A DNA stretch of 33,062 bases, taken from positions 1 through 33,062 of the forward strand of contig CAJFEE010000027.1 in assembly GCA_904373265.1 (NCBI GenBank), read 5' to 3'. Positions 1-8,867 of the stretch are shown piece after piece. Source of the stretch: Candidatus Harrysmithiimonas galli (GTDB lineage Bacteria > Bacillota > Bacilli > CAJFEE01). Position numbers and translations under genes: made by a program. Under the pieces are notes generated by a model, which did no database searches, was not told the origin of the DNA, and saw only the letters and a program-made list of their open reading frames with translations. Each line of letters opens with the position of its first letter. Position 1 is the stretch's first letter.

Positions 1-41
1 TTTTTTCATTTTTTTTTTGGAGTATAAAATTGCTTTATGAA

Positions 42-77
42 AAAGCCTTGAAACAGTAAGGCTTTGGCAGTTTTTTT
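42..77 (+). terminator. Probable intrinsic terminator of an upstream gene
   Basis: An 8-bp perfect stem (AAAGCCTT at 42-49, AAGGCTTT at 58-65) is followed on the plus strand by a T-run at 71-77. A T-rich tract also follows on the minus strand, so it could act in both directions. The gene it would end lies left of the window. Confidence 0.5.
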
Positions 78-354
78 ATGGAGTGGGAGAACGAAGCATT
101 TTCCAAAATATAAGGAGCCTTTATCTTTATAATTATTGAATTTTTTGTATGATTAACAAAATTTCTTTTGTATCATGTATTCTCTTTCTTACATTGTAAG
201 AAGGAAAATATATCTATCTTGTTTTCTTAAATGCACAAAGTGAAAATTTACAGCATAAAATATGAAAAGGAGCAAACATATTTCATTTGATTATCAAGAT
301 TTTTCGCATTTGCATAACAGAATTGTTCCGATTCAAGATGTAATTTCCTTTTAA

Positions 355-388
355 AATTCAAAAATCGGCAGAATTATTTTTCTGCCGA
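355..388 (-). terminator. Terminator of the secA2-slaP unit
   Basis: A 9-bp perfect stem (TCGGCAGAA at 365-373, TTCTGCCGA at 380-388) with a 6-nt loop is followed on the minus strand by TTTTTGAATTTT. It lies about 60 bp past the slaP stop codon, as expected for a rho-independent terminator of that transcript. Confidence 0.8.
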
Positions 389-450
389 CGGTCATGTTTT
401 ATTTCGTTAGAATATTCCATTTACATAGTTTGATAAGGAGAGAAAAATAT

Positions 451-1317
451 TTACTGTAAAAGATTGAGCTTGATTTTTTGTAGCGGTTGATCAGATACAA
501 TGGTTTCATTTGAAAAAAGAAACATCCAAGGCTTACTTGTGTTTGCCAAAACAGTAAAGTTATCCATCACAAATGTTCCTTTTGCAATGACTGTACCATT
601 TTCATCAGAAAGTGCAAGTGGAAGCTGCGAAATTTGAACATTTTGCTCTTTTCCGTTGCGAATCATGACAGAAATTTTGATTCCTTCGTCTGTTTTTTGT
701 CCGTTGATTAATAGGAAATTCAACTCATCCTTAGAAACCGCAGGACTACTGTCAAAAACAGATTGGAAAAAGTCCCGCTGTTCTTTCGTTAAAGCAGTTT
801 CCCAAGTTGGATCAAATACAAGTCGATGGGGTGTTTTCATTTCAAATGCAACACTCCATTGATCCGTATTCTGAATTTTTTCCTTTGCTACATGGGTCAA
901 ATCAAAAACGAAAGCATATGGTACACTAGAACGCGGTGGCAGTTCCTGTAAATCATGAAATATAAATTCCTTCTTTGTAATGGGATGATCATTTTCATCA
1001 CGCAAAACAATGGATGCCGATTCCAGTTTCATTTGATTGTCGGATGACTGGCGAATAAAGGTATCCAAACGAATTTCATTTTCACTGATCATTTCAGCGC
1101 GAAAAGTTTGTACCTGCAACTGGTTTTCTTGTAATTTTGGTAATTGTTTATGCTTATATTTTAAAATATAGATGTCATCATCCAGAAATTGTTCTTGATT
1201 GGAGACAATCAGTTTCGGATGAATCGCATCTGGCTCTGATGCCATTGTACTTGGTTGGGGCATGGCATCCTGTTTCTTTTTCTTACTCGCAAGCAATTTG
1301 AATTTTTTTTTCATCAT
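451..1317 (-). CDS. slaP: Accessory Sec S-layer assembly protein (SlaP-like)
   Basis: This 288-residue, mostly hydrophilic protein has no signal peptide or membrane segment and a Lys-rich N terminus, so it is probably cytoplasmic. It contains two copies of one module, about residues 70-140 and 205-270. Each has the pattern of a charged DEN turn, a K-x-F strand, then P/N-x-S-x-P-(W/Y)-x-F-x-F (PPRSSVPYAFVF and LANTSKPWMFLF). This duplicated module is what I know from SlaP-type proteins, which in Bacillus anthracis are needed with SecA2 for efficient S-layer secretion. The start codon overlaps the secA2 stop (ATGA), so the two are co-transcribed and probably translationally coupled. The assignment rests on the duplicated module plus the secA2 neighbour; no S-layer gene is visible in the window. 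Confidence 0.8.
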   Translation of the reverse strand: MMKKKFKLLASKKKKQDAMPQPSTMASEPDAIHPKLIVSNQEQFLDDDIYILKYKHKQLPKLQENQLQVQTFRAEMISENEIRLDTFIRQSSDNQMKLESASIVLRDENDHPITKKEFIFHDLQELPPRSSVPYAFVFDLTHVAKEKIQNTDQWSVAFEMKTPHRLVFDPTWETALTKEQRDFFQSVFDSSPAVSKDELNFLLINGQKTDEGIKISVMIRNGKEQNVQISQLPLALSDENGTVIAKGTFVMDNFTVLANTSKPWMFLFSNETIVSDQPLQKIKLNLLQ

Positions 1318-3737
1318 TTCAGCTCCATTTCTTCATCATCTTCTTGTATCTCAAATGTCTCCTCTGTATCTTCCATACCAAATTGCTCCAAATATAAGAT
1401 GGTTTCAGACATCCGTGAAGTCATTTCATAAATCATTTTAAAGAACATTTCCTTAAACAATTCAAAACCATCAAATTCAAACAAACGGATGGGATTTTCC
1501 TGACCGTACTGTCGGATACCAATGCCGTCTTTTAAATGGGATAAATCCTCAATATGATTGATCCATTGATAATCCAAAATACTGAGCAAGCTTTGGCGAA
1601 TAATCTTGTTTTTTTCTTCATCTGCAAGATTTTTGATAAAGCGTTCCATCATTTCATCAAAAATTGGCTGAATATAGGCGATTACCTCATTTTGAAGTGT
1701 AAATTCGGTTCCCGGCTCTATATAAATGACAGTAGTCAGCAATTCACCAATTTTTTGACAGAGTTCATCTATCTTCCATTCTTCATACAAATCAGCGTCT
1801 GCAGTAGTATGTTGAATCAATTGTTCAACAATATCCCATGCATATGGTCGAAGTGCAGCAGCTGTGTTTTCTCCGGTCAATAGCTGTTCCCGTACAGCAT
1901 ATACAACTTCATTTTGACTGCGGACAATATCATCAATTTTTAAATTATATTCCCGAACAGAGTAGTTGCTGCCTTCACAAATCCGTTGTGTCCGATCAAT
2001 AAATTCTTTAATATTTTTATTTAAGACTTTTCCATCTACATCGGTCTGCAGGTTTTTTTTCAATTTTTCCAGTTCTTCTTCGGCAAAACGAATAAACATC
2101 TCATCTTCTAAAGAAATAATAAACTGAGCAGAACCTGGGTCCCCCTGCCGTCCAGAGCGTCCTTTCAACTGATTATCAATGCGTCTGGCCTCATGCCGTT
2201 CCGTTCCAAGCACATGTAAGCCTCCCAACTTGGCAACACCCTCTCCAAGCAAAATATCGGTTCCGCGTCCAGCCATATTGGTGGCAATGGTAATTTGCCC
2301 CATTTGTCCAGCTTTAGAAATCAATTCAACCTCTTGCTCAACGGTTTTGGCATTTAACAATTGAAAGCGAATATTGTTTTCGGTCAACATCTTTGCAATG
2401 CGCTCGGATTGCAATATAGAAGTTGTTCCAATTAAAACCGGTTGTTTGCGTTTATAGTGATCCTTAACAACCTTTAAAATGGCTTTGTCTTTTTGCATAA
2501 CAGTTTGATATACGGTATCTGGCAGCTCTTTGCGAATCACTGGGCGATTGGTCGGGATTTGAATGACTCGCATGTTGTATACTTGTAAAAACTCTTTTTC
2601 CTCAGTTTTTGCCGTACCAGTCATTCCACATAAAATCGGATACAGCCTAAAAAAGTTCTGAATGGTAATGGATGCAATGGTTTGATTTTCCTCAGTAATA
2701 TCAACATGCTCTTTTGCTTCAATGGCTTGATGTAAACCATCACTTAGAGAACGTCCATGCATAATACGCCCGGTAAACATATCCACCAAAGCAATTTTTC
2801 CCTCTTCATCAATAATATAGTCTACATCTTTTTTAAACATCATCTTCGCACGCAATGCTTGTAGTAAAAAATGGTAAAGACTGCGATGTGCAAGGTCATA
2901 TAAATTCTCAATTTCAAACGCATCTTCAATTTTACCAATGCCTTCATCCGTAAACACACAGGCTTTTGTTTTAATATCAAAAGTAAAATCCTTGTCAACC
3001 TCCATATCGGTAAGAAGCTCGGCACAAATCCGATATAATGAGGCATTGCCTTCTTTCCTCCCAGCAATGATTAATGGTGTTTTGGCTTCATCAATCAGCA
3101 CACTGTCAATTTCATCGATAATGGCATAGTAGTATGGGCGGCATACGCGTTCCTCTGGTGATGTAACAAGCTGATCACGCAAGTAATCAAAGCCAAATTC
3201 TGTACCAACTCCGTATGTAATATCGGCAGCATAAGCAGCACGCTTGTCCTCTGGTTCCATCTGTGAAATGTTCAAACCGACTGTCAAACCCAAAAATTCA
3301 TGCACCTTGGCAATTTGTGTTTTGTCCCGTTTGGCAAGATACTCATTGACGGTAATCACGTGAACACCTTTTCCCTCTAGTGCTCGCAAATAACAAGGAA
3401 GGGAAGCGACAAGCGTTTTTCCTTCACCGGTTGGCATCTCAGCAATATCTCCAGTTAATAGCGCAAGCCCACCGATCAACTGGACATCATAATGACGCAG
3501 ACCCAACACACGAACAGAAGCTTCACGAACCAGTGCAAATGCTTCTTCCTGAAAATCAAAAATGGTCTCACCTTGAGTCATTCTTTCCCTGAATTCTGTT
3601 GTTTTATTTCGCAACTCATCATCTGTATATTTTTGCATAATAGACTCAAGTTCATTAATTTTTTTTACTTTTTTATAATAATTTGATAGACTTTTTGAAT
3701 CAAATCTTTCAAAAACCTTCTTCATTGATTGAATCAT
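1314..3737 (-). CDS. secA2: Accessory preprotein translocase ATPase SecA2
   Basis: The 807-residue product is a SecA family motor ATPase that drives proteins through SecYEG. Walker A is MPTGEGKT (residues 101-108) and Walker B with the following SecA signature is DEIDSVLIDEA (208-218). The GTERHEARRIDNQLKGRSGRQGD-type helicase region lies further on (only part is quoted). The usual C-terminal zinc-binding CxC tail of housekeeping SecA is missing: the protein ends in an acidic Glu/Asp-rich stretch. Its absence and the slaP gene overlapping its 3' end argue for SecA2 rather than SecA1. The start has a good Shine-Dalgarno (AAAGGTGA) nine bases upstream. It is the first gene of a two-gene unit ending at the hairpin at 365-388. 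Confidence 0.92.
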   Translation of the reverse strand: MIQSMKKVFERFDSKSLSNYYKKVKKINELESIMQKYTDDELRNKTTEFRERMTQGETIFDFQEEAFALVREASVRVLGLRHYDVQLIGGLALLTGDIAEMPTGEGKTLVASLPCYLRALEGKGVHVITVNEYLAKRDKTQIAKVHEFLGLTVGLNISQMEPEDKRAAYAADITYGVGTEFGFDYLRDQLVTSPEERVCRPYYYAIIDEIDSVLIDEAKTPLIIAGRKEGNASLYRICAELLTDMEVDKDFTFDIKTKACVFTDEGIGKIEDAFEIENLYDLAHRSLYHFLLQALRAKMMFKKDVDYIIDEEGKIALVDMFTGRIMHGRSLSDGLHQAIEAKEHVDITEENQTIASITIQNFFRLYPILCGMTGTAKTEEKEFLQVYNMRVIQIPTNRPVIRKELPDTVYQTVMQKDKAILKVVKDHYKRKQPVLIGTTSILQSERIAKMLTENNIRFQLLNAKTVEQEVELISKAGQMGQITIATNMAGRGTDILLGEGVAKLGGLHVLGTERHEARRIDNQLKGRSGRQGDPGSAQFIISLEDEMFIRFAEEELEKLKKNLQTDVDGKVLNKNIKEFIDRTQRICEGSNYSVREYNLKIDDIVRSQNEVVYAVREQLLTGENTAAALRPYAWDIVEQLIQHTTADADLYEEWKIDELCQKIGELLTTVIYIEPGTEFTLQNEVIAYIQPIFDEMMERFIKNLADEEKNKIIRQSLLSILDYQWINHIEDLSHLKDGIGIRQYGQENPIRLFEFDGFELFKEMFFKMIYEMTSRMSETILYLEQFGMEDTEETFEIQEDDEEMELK

Positions 3738-3799
3738 AAATAAAAATCACCTTTCAAAATTTGTATGTCCTTTTATCGGCTGAAAAACTTAGAGAATTG

Positions 3800-4510
3800 G
3801 CAAATAAATTACCAGCAAAACAAGTACAAGCAGCAATTAACAATCCATATTTTGGTTAAACCGAGCGAATCCAATCCGATGACAATCATTAAAATATTGC
3901 TGACGGCTGAAGTTTGTAAAATCATCTCATCTGCTAAAATTGACCGATAAATGCTGCTATAAGTGTCAATGGATCTTGATTAAAAAAGCACAATGGCTCA
4001 AAAAACAGCTCACCGATTTCTCTATGTCACTACAAATCCAATTGATAAAATTCCATCTAAAAAATACAGATTGAGCAGATCATATCTGATATAAAGGGTT
4101 GATACTTACTTATCATGAAACAAAAACAGACAGTACACCAATACAAAAAGAAGCATGCAATTGATCAATCCTTTCGCAATATGAATACCTGCTCTATTTG
4201 ACACCAAGATTGAAATACCCTTATAAAAAGATTCCCATGGTTTTCTCAATCAATCCGACCGTTATCCCACTGTAAAATTTTATCATCGTTTTCGTAGCCA
4301 ATCCGATCGTTATGAAGTAACAATGATCACTTTCTAACACACCGAAAACCTCATTACAATAACCATAAATGCCAAAAAGCAGGGCGGAAGTTTCTTATAG
4401 CTCCTTTTTTCGTCAATGTTTTAAAAGTAATTTGCGTGCCTACCCGATAAAAATTGCAAAACCATTTACAAAGGTCAGTAATAGAATTCCTCCATTTTTA
4501 TTTTCATGTG
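3800..4510 (-). pseudogene. Decayed DUF554-type membrane protein gene
   Basis: No intact ORF exists, but the minus strand carries pieces of a DUF554/YdfK-like integral membrane protein in the right order. Near 4470 an N-terminal segment reads FVNGFAIFIG, like the family's 'LVNALAIIIGS' start. Around 4390-4230 come pieces such as ITIGLATKTMIKFYSG. At 3950-3810 a C-terminal segment reads SILADEMILQTSAVS then NILMIVIGLDSLGLTKIWIVN, matching the conserved final 'AVGG-lxxxIGLnxLgixkIxVxN' stretch. Stop codons and frame changes separate the pieces. The rest of 3738-4728 shows nothing else. The family call is from memory of the motif; decay is seen directly. Confidence 0.55.
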
Positions 4511-4728
4511 AAAAGTTCTATACTCCATTTCGTTTGTATTTTCCGCTTTGTTTGGTCACTAGGTTGGCATCGGTATAAATGCCAACAGTCTTGTTACTAG
4601 TGTACCATTGTTTTGCTTTCATTTCTATTTTTAATGGCAACCAATTTCTTTATAAGAAAATAAAATTGCTATATCTTAGGTAATAATGAAATGATCATAC
4701 AATGTTTCTATATAAATATAACTTGCTG

Positions 4729-4737
4729 TGTTATAAT
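4729..4737 (+). promoter_or_regulatory. Extended -10 promoter element of tatA
   Basis: TG-T-TATAAT is a perfect extended -10 motif 41 bp upstream of the tatA start codon. No good -35 hexamer is seen at the expected position (AT-rich sequence around 4709-4714), which is common for extended -10 promoters. Confidence 0.6.
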
Positions 4738-4778
4738 CATTTTATAAACAATTGATTTCTTTTCAAGGAGAGGACAAA

Positions 4779-4970
4779 ATGGCAAATATTGGCATTTCGG
4801 GACTGGTTATTATTTTAATTGTTATACTGATTATTTTTGGTCCGAAAAAATTACCAGAGTTGGGACGTTCCATTGGCGAAACCATAAAAAATTTTAAAGG
4901 CAGCACAAAAGAGCTTCGTGAGGAATTAGACGAAGAATTTAAAGACATAGAGAAAAGCCGCAAAAGCTGA
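4779..4970 (+). CDS. tatA: Sec-independent translocase protein TatA
   Basis: This 63-residue protein has the TatA/E layout. There is one N-terminal membrane helix (about residues 5-20, rich in Ile/Leu/Val). The hinge FGPKKLPELGRSIG follows at 20-33, then an amphipathic helix with a charged Lys/Glu C terminus. The Shine-Dalgarno AAGGAGAGG sits directly before this ATG; an in-frame ATG 27 bp upstream lacks one. TatA oligomerises to form the pore of the twin-arginine system with TatC in the membrane. No tatC or Tat substrate is present next to it. The gene is monocistronic, between an extended -10 promoter and a hairpin terminator. Confidence 0.9.
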   Translation: MANIGISGLVIILIVILIIFGPKKLPELGRSIGETIKNFKGSTKELREELDEEFKDIEKSRKS

Positions 4971-5043
4971 AAAATAAGGACAAAAGGCTCATCCTTTCCT
5001 GAAAACAAGGAAATGGCATACCATAAGAGCACAAAGAACACAA

Positions 5044-5087
5044 AACTCTATGTAAAAGTTTAATTTATCTGCATAGAGTTTTTTTAT
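5044..5087 (+). terminator. Terminator of tatA
   Basis: A 9-bp perfect stem (AACTCTATG at 5044-5052, CATAGAGTT at 5072-5080) with a 19-nt loop is followed by a run of T. It lies about 75 bp after tatA. The rest of 4971-5290 contains no gene. Confidence 0.85.
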
Positions 5088-5290
5088 TTGCAAACCAAAA
5101 TGCATGTTTTAAAATCAGAAAAGAAAAAATTATTTATAAGATTCCCGTCTTTTATAGCTTGATGATTCCGTTTTGCTCAAACATAGGAAGCTGCTTATTT
5201 TGAATCAATATAAATTTTTGGATAATTAGTTGTACAAAATGGCAGTTGATGATAAAAATAAATAAACAGAAAGAGAGAGGAAAAATTGTT

Positions 5291-5965
5291 ATGCCAAAGA
5301 TTCAAAACGACTGGTTAGATGTGATTGGAGAAGAATTTGAAAAACCATATTATTTGCAACTGCGTAGCTTTTTGGCACAGGAATATCGGACAAAAGAAAT
5401 TTTCCCCCCAGCCGATGATATTTTTAATGCATTCCATTTCACACCTTATCAAAATGTCAAAGTTCTACTTGTCGGACAAGATCCATATCATAATATCCAT
5501 CAAGCACACGGGCTTAGTTTCTCTGTCCAACCAGATGTTCCAATCCCACCGTCTTTACAAAATATTTATCGAGAGCTTCACACAGACTTAGGTTGTAAAA
5601 TTCCAAATCATGGTTATTTAAAAAAATGGGCAGATCAAGGTGTATTGCTTTTAAATACCGTTTTAACCGTTCGTGCGCACCAGGCGAATACACACCAAGG
5701 ATTGGGCTGGGAACAATTTACCGATGCAGTGATCAATGCTGTAAATGAGATCGATCGTCCGGTTGTTATTTTTTTATGGGGTAGACCTGCACAAAAGAAA
5801 AAATCAATGTTAAATAATCCAAAACATTTGGTGTTGACTGCTCCACATCCAAGTCCCTTATCGGCCTTTCGTGGTTTTTTTGGTAGCCGTCCATTCAGTC
5901 AAGCCAATCAATTTTTAGAAGCAAATGGTGTCAAACCGATTGACTGGCAAATTGAAGATCTATAA
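5291..5965 (+). CDS. ung: Uracil-DNA glycosylase, family 1
   Basis: The enzyme removes uracil from DNA as the first step of base excision repair. Both signature motifs are present: GQDPYH at residues 62-67, with the water-activating Asp64, and HPSPLS at 186-191, with the catalytic His186. Length from this start is 224 residues, the usual size for Ung. An in-frame ATG pair 45 bp upstream would add 15 Lys-rich residues but has no ribosome binding site, whereas GAGAGG lies ten bases before the chosen ATG. It is followed by its own hairpin, so it is probably a single-gene transcript. Confidence 0.96.
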   Translation: MPKIQNDWLDVIGEEFEKPYYLQLRSFLAQEYRTKEIFPPADDIFNAFHFTPYQNVKVLLVGQDPYHNIHQAHGLSFSVQPDVPIPPSLQNIYRELHTDLGCKIPNHGYLKKWADQGVLLLNTVLTVRAHQANTHQGLGWEQFTDAVINAVNEIDRPVVIFLWGRPAQKKKSMLNNPKHLVLTAPHPSPLSAFRGFFGSRPFSQANQFLEANGVKPIDWQIEDL

Positions 5966-6008
5966 ATCAAATATGCAAAAAATGTATAAAAAATTTGTAA
6001 ATACTTTA

Positions 6009-6056
6009 AAGCTGCAGATGAAAGCAAAGAAACTTGAGCATATCTACAGCTTTTTT
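6009..6056 (+). terminator. Terminator of ung
   Basis: An 11-bp stem with one mismatch (AAGCTGCAGAT at 6009-6019, ATCTACAGCTT at 6042-6052) ends in a T-run, about 45 bp after the ung stop codon. Confidence 0.75.
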
Positions 6057-7090
6057 CATTTCGTTTTATCGAATACATCGTTTAAAAAGAACATCAGATA
6101 AAGACGCTACTTATTTTCAACGCCACAAAGTTTGAAAAAAGCACCAACTGAAACATCGTAAAATCCAAAGATGTAAGTAAAACAATTTATTTGCGATGTA
6201 CTTCTATGTTATTTTAGATATATATATTATAAAATAAGAAAAATTTAAAATTATTTTATTCATATTCTGAAAAATTGGAGCAAAATTCAAAATGCTCTCT
6301 TCACTTTTTGCAAGTAAGTCATAAACCAATCATTACGAAAGAAAAATCTTATTCAACTCTTTTCTCCCCTAAGACCTTATCCATATAAAGATTTCAGAAA
6401 AAACGGAGTTTTGTCAATATTTTTAAAATAAAAAATAATGGTCTCAATCCCAATTCCATATAAAAGAAATATCCTTCAGATTTCACATCTCTTGATTACA
6501 AACTCCTACCAAACCATGAATAAAAACGCTTTTTGACGAAATCATATTTGATGTCCAAAACAGCAAGCTGCTCTTTTAAAAGAAACAAAATGCTCAGAAC
6601 AAAAAACGCTTCAGTAACTCAGAAATAGATTAAATACTTTTCATTGAAATAGAAAAAACAGATAGATACACTTCTTCTCTTCAAACATCAAAACAGAAGG
6701 TTTCAATCATAGATGAAAGTAATAAAATATATATGATTCAATGACAGAAACTGAAAGACAGAGGATTTCACTTAGAAATGAATTTTCTTTTCCCAAAAAA
6801 CAAAGAAGCCAGAACAAAACAAGGAGCCTTACTCTTGTAAACGAATATTTTGAAATGTGAAGTTCATATCATCAGAAAAGATGAATAGATGTAAAAATTC
6901 ATATAAAATTTTACATCTATATTCGTTTTTTCTTTGAATCCAATCCTTTTGTCCTGGTCTTTGGTTCATCGTACTTTGTTTGACTACTTCACCGATACAA
7001 TTTGACAAAGATCTGTTTTTCTCACCAAAATAGAACAATTTTTAACAAATTTATTACACATTTGCCACATACCATCCGCTACTCAACATC
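6057..7090. other. About 1 kb without a recognisable gene
   Basis: AT-rich DNA with many stops in all frames. A 69-codon minus-strand ORF (6829-7038) has no ribosome binding site or family resemblance, and I do not call it. The only clear structure is the hairpin at 6885-6920. Short Ile/Phe-rich readable pieces on the minus strand (around 6390-6470) could be remnants of a gene, but nothing identifies it. Confidence 0.5.
6885..6920. repeat. Perfect AT-rich inverted repeat
   Basis: ATAGATGTAAAA (6885-6896) is followed by its reverse complement TTTTACATCTAT (6909-6920), a long stem with little GC. It lies about 170 bp past the permease gene of the ABC operon. It may serve as that operon's transcript end, although no strong T-run follows on the minus strand. 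On the plus strand a T-run occurs at 6925-6931. Confidence 0.55.
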
Positions 7091-7873
7091 TTATATATTT
7101 TCCATCGCTTTCTTTTGCCACTTAAATGCAGATTTTTTCATCGGCTCAATTACAAAGCGCTCAATTAGGAAAATAAGAACGATGCTAACCAACGTCCAAG
7201 CAAACACTTTATCGGTGTTTATATTGATGCGAGCCAGTACAAGTGAGGCGCCAATACCAGAATCGGAGCCAAGCAATTCCGCCATCACTCCGATTCGAAT
7301 CGTGCTACCTGCCGCCAGTGAAATTGCAGTTATCACCGGAACCGCCAAACTTGGCAAAATAATTTGTCTTAAAACGATAAATTTGGAACAACGATAAACA
7401 GCTGCCATTTCAAGTAATTGTCTGTCAATCGCCCGCCAACCATTTGCTGTATTGAGAAAAAAAGTCGGAAACACCAAAACAGCAATGACAAGAATCGGAA
7501 TCATTCCGCCAGTTCCAAACCAAACCATAGCCAACACAACGAGAATAATCGGAGGAATGCCTAAAATCAACGATACAACTGGACGAAATGCTTCATAAAA
7601 CCACGAGAAATAGCCCGCCAATACATCGCAGGTTATGGCAATCCCCATACCAGTAAAAAATCCAATCAACATCCTGCCTCCAGACAAAAGAAGGGGACCA
7701 AATAACTCACCACTTTTTATCATATGAAAAACAGCAAACAAGGTTTCTACTGGAGAAGGAATCAGCAGAGCAGAAAAATACATAGACAGCCCTTGCCAAA
7801 TCAACAGAAGCAATAAAACTGTCCCAATCTGAATTCTCCAACCGGATTTATTCGTGATAGTAGAAGCCTTCAT
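7091..7873 (-). CDS. ABC transporter permease, SsuC/TauC type
   Basis: This 260-residue membrane protein is the channel of a BPD-type importer. It has about six hydrophobic segments and the cytoplasmic EAA-like loop around 'LLEMAAVYRCSKFIVLRQI', followed by 'LPSLAVPVITAISLAAGS'. This is the pattern of the nitrate/sulfonate/taurine permease family. The start MKAST was chosen because GGAGG lies eleven bases upstream; a longer in-frame ORF begins inside the preceding gene. The chosen start still overlaps the upstream lipoprotein gene by 26 bp, so translation is probably coupled. It is the last gene of the Fur-box operon. The substrate cannot be read from the sequence. Confidence 0.88.
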   Translation of the reverse strand: MKASTITNKSGWRIQIGTVLLLLLIWQGLSMYFSALLIPSPVETLFAVFHMIKSGELFGPLLLSGGRMLIGFFTGMGIAITCDVLAGYFSWFYEAFRPVVSLILGIPPIILVVLAMVWFGTGGMIPILVIAVLVFPTFFLNTANGWRAIDRQLLEMAAVYRCSKFIVLRQIILPSLAVPVITAISLAAGSTIRIGVMAELLGSDSGIGASLVLARININTDKVFAWTLVSIVLIFLIERFVIEPMKKSAFKWQKKAMENI

Positions 7874-8864
7874 CTGGAAGCTTTCCTCCAATAATATCTG
7901 GTGAAAGTTTCGCCAGTTCTGTATAGAAAAATTCCAGTTCCTCCTTGGCTTTTTGTGCATCTACGAATGTCAAATTCAAATCGGGAAGCAAGTTCACAAT
8001 AAAATCCTCTTCTAAACCATCCTGATACTTTACAATGGTCTGTGCTGCTTTTTCTGGATTATCATTAATTTTCTGAATATTATCTTTCAACTGTTCCTGC
8101 AAAATCTTTACAATCTCTGGATTGGATTGAATCAAAGAACGGTTCACAACAATACCAGCTTGTGGAATCCGCGCCTCTTTTCCAGTTATCTTGCCCCATT
8201 CTTCTTGCAAGCTAATGATTTTTTGTAGCTGCAATCCTTCTTGGTTCCCACGGCGAACAGCCATTGAAGCTGTATGCTCTGGTAAAACCGCATATTCTGC
8301 CTTCTTTGCCAGTACCAACTGCACCGTTTCCTGTGGTGTAGATACGTACTCAATAAAAATATCTTGCCCAATTTCCATTCCTTTTTGATCCAGAAAATAA
8401 CGAAATACCAAATCCGGCATATCTCCCTTAAACGGAACATGCACCGTTTCACCCTTTAAATCCTCCAATGATTGTACACTTTTGTCCGCTCCAACAATAT
8501 ACAATACACCCCAGACCAATGTATTAATCAATTGAATATCTGCCCCCTTATTGTAAAGATTCGCTCCGACATAGGTTGGTAAAGCGGAAATCTGCGCCTG
8601 GTTGCTGGTTATCCTTGCTCTTAGTTCATCCGGAGAATCCCAAGTTAAAAAGGCAATTCCCTCCACTGTCTCTCCAAGATGGTTATCCTCAATCACTTGA
8701 TAAATGGGTGATGAGATAGAAAGACCTGATGGCGCTTGTATCATCAGCTTAGAAATACTATTGCTTTTTTTCTTTAGATCGGTTGTTTTCGACATGCCAC
8801 AACCACTGGTAATCAGCACTGCTACCAAAATCAATCCTGTACCCATTTTTCGAATGAATTCCAT
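7848..8864 (-). CDS. ABC substrate-binding lipoprotein, NMT1/SsuA-like
   Basis: The 338-residue product begins with a short positively charged segment, a hydrophobic stretch and the lipobox LITSGC, so it should be cleaved and lipid-anchored at that Cys. The body resembles periplasmic-binding proteins of the SsuA/THI5/NMT1 fold, with the recurring 'A/V-W-x-V-L/Y-I-V-G-x-D-x-S-x-x-x-L-x-D-L-K-G' strand-loop (near residues 118-143) and 'ETVQLVLAKKAEYAVLPEH'. GGGAGG lies eight bases before the ATG, overlapping the end of the ATPase gene. Known members bind sulfonates, taurine, nitrate or thiamine precursors. The Fur box on this operon suggests instead a ligand linked to iron, which is inference. 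Confidence 0.85.
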   Translation of the reverse strand: MEFIRKMGTGLILVAVLITSGCGMSKTTDLKKKSNSISKLMIQAPSGLSISSPIYQVIEDNHLGETVEGIAFLTWDSPDELRARITSNQAQISALPTYVGANLYNKGADIQLINTLVWGVLYIVGADKSVQSLEDLKGETVHVPFKGDMPDLVFRYFLDQKGMEIGQDIFIEYVSTPQETVQLVLAKKAEYAVLPEHTASMAVRRGNQEGLQLQKIISLQEEWGKITGKEARIPQAGIVVNRSLIQSNPEIVKILQEQLKDNIQKINDNPEKAAQTIVKYQDGLEEDFIVNLLPDLNLTFVDAQKAKEELEFFYTELAKLSPDIIGGKLPDEGFYYHE

Positions 8865-8867
8865 ATT

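Larger units (their letters stand above)
1..450. other. Non-coding left edge
   Basis: No ORF with a ribosome binding site or recognisable product was found here. The stretch is AT-rich and contains two hairpins, listed separately: one near the left edge that may end a gene lying outside the window, and one that ends the secA2-slaP unit. Confidence 0.6.

Noticed and set aside
1314-3737. Housekeeping SecA1
   Set aside because: It lacks the C-terminal zinc-binding tail and overlaps slaP; this combination marks SecA2.
6829-7038. 69-codon minus-strand ORF
   Set aside because: No ribosome binding site, no family resemblance, and it lies in stop-rich AT DNA; part of it is the AT hairpin.
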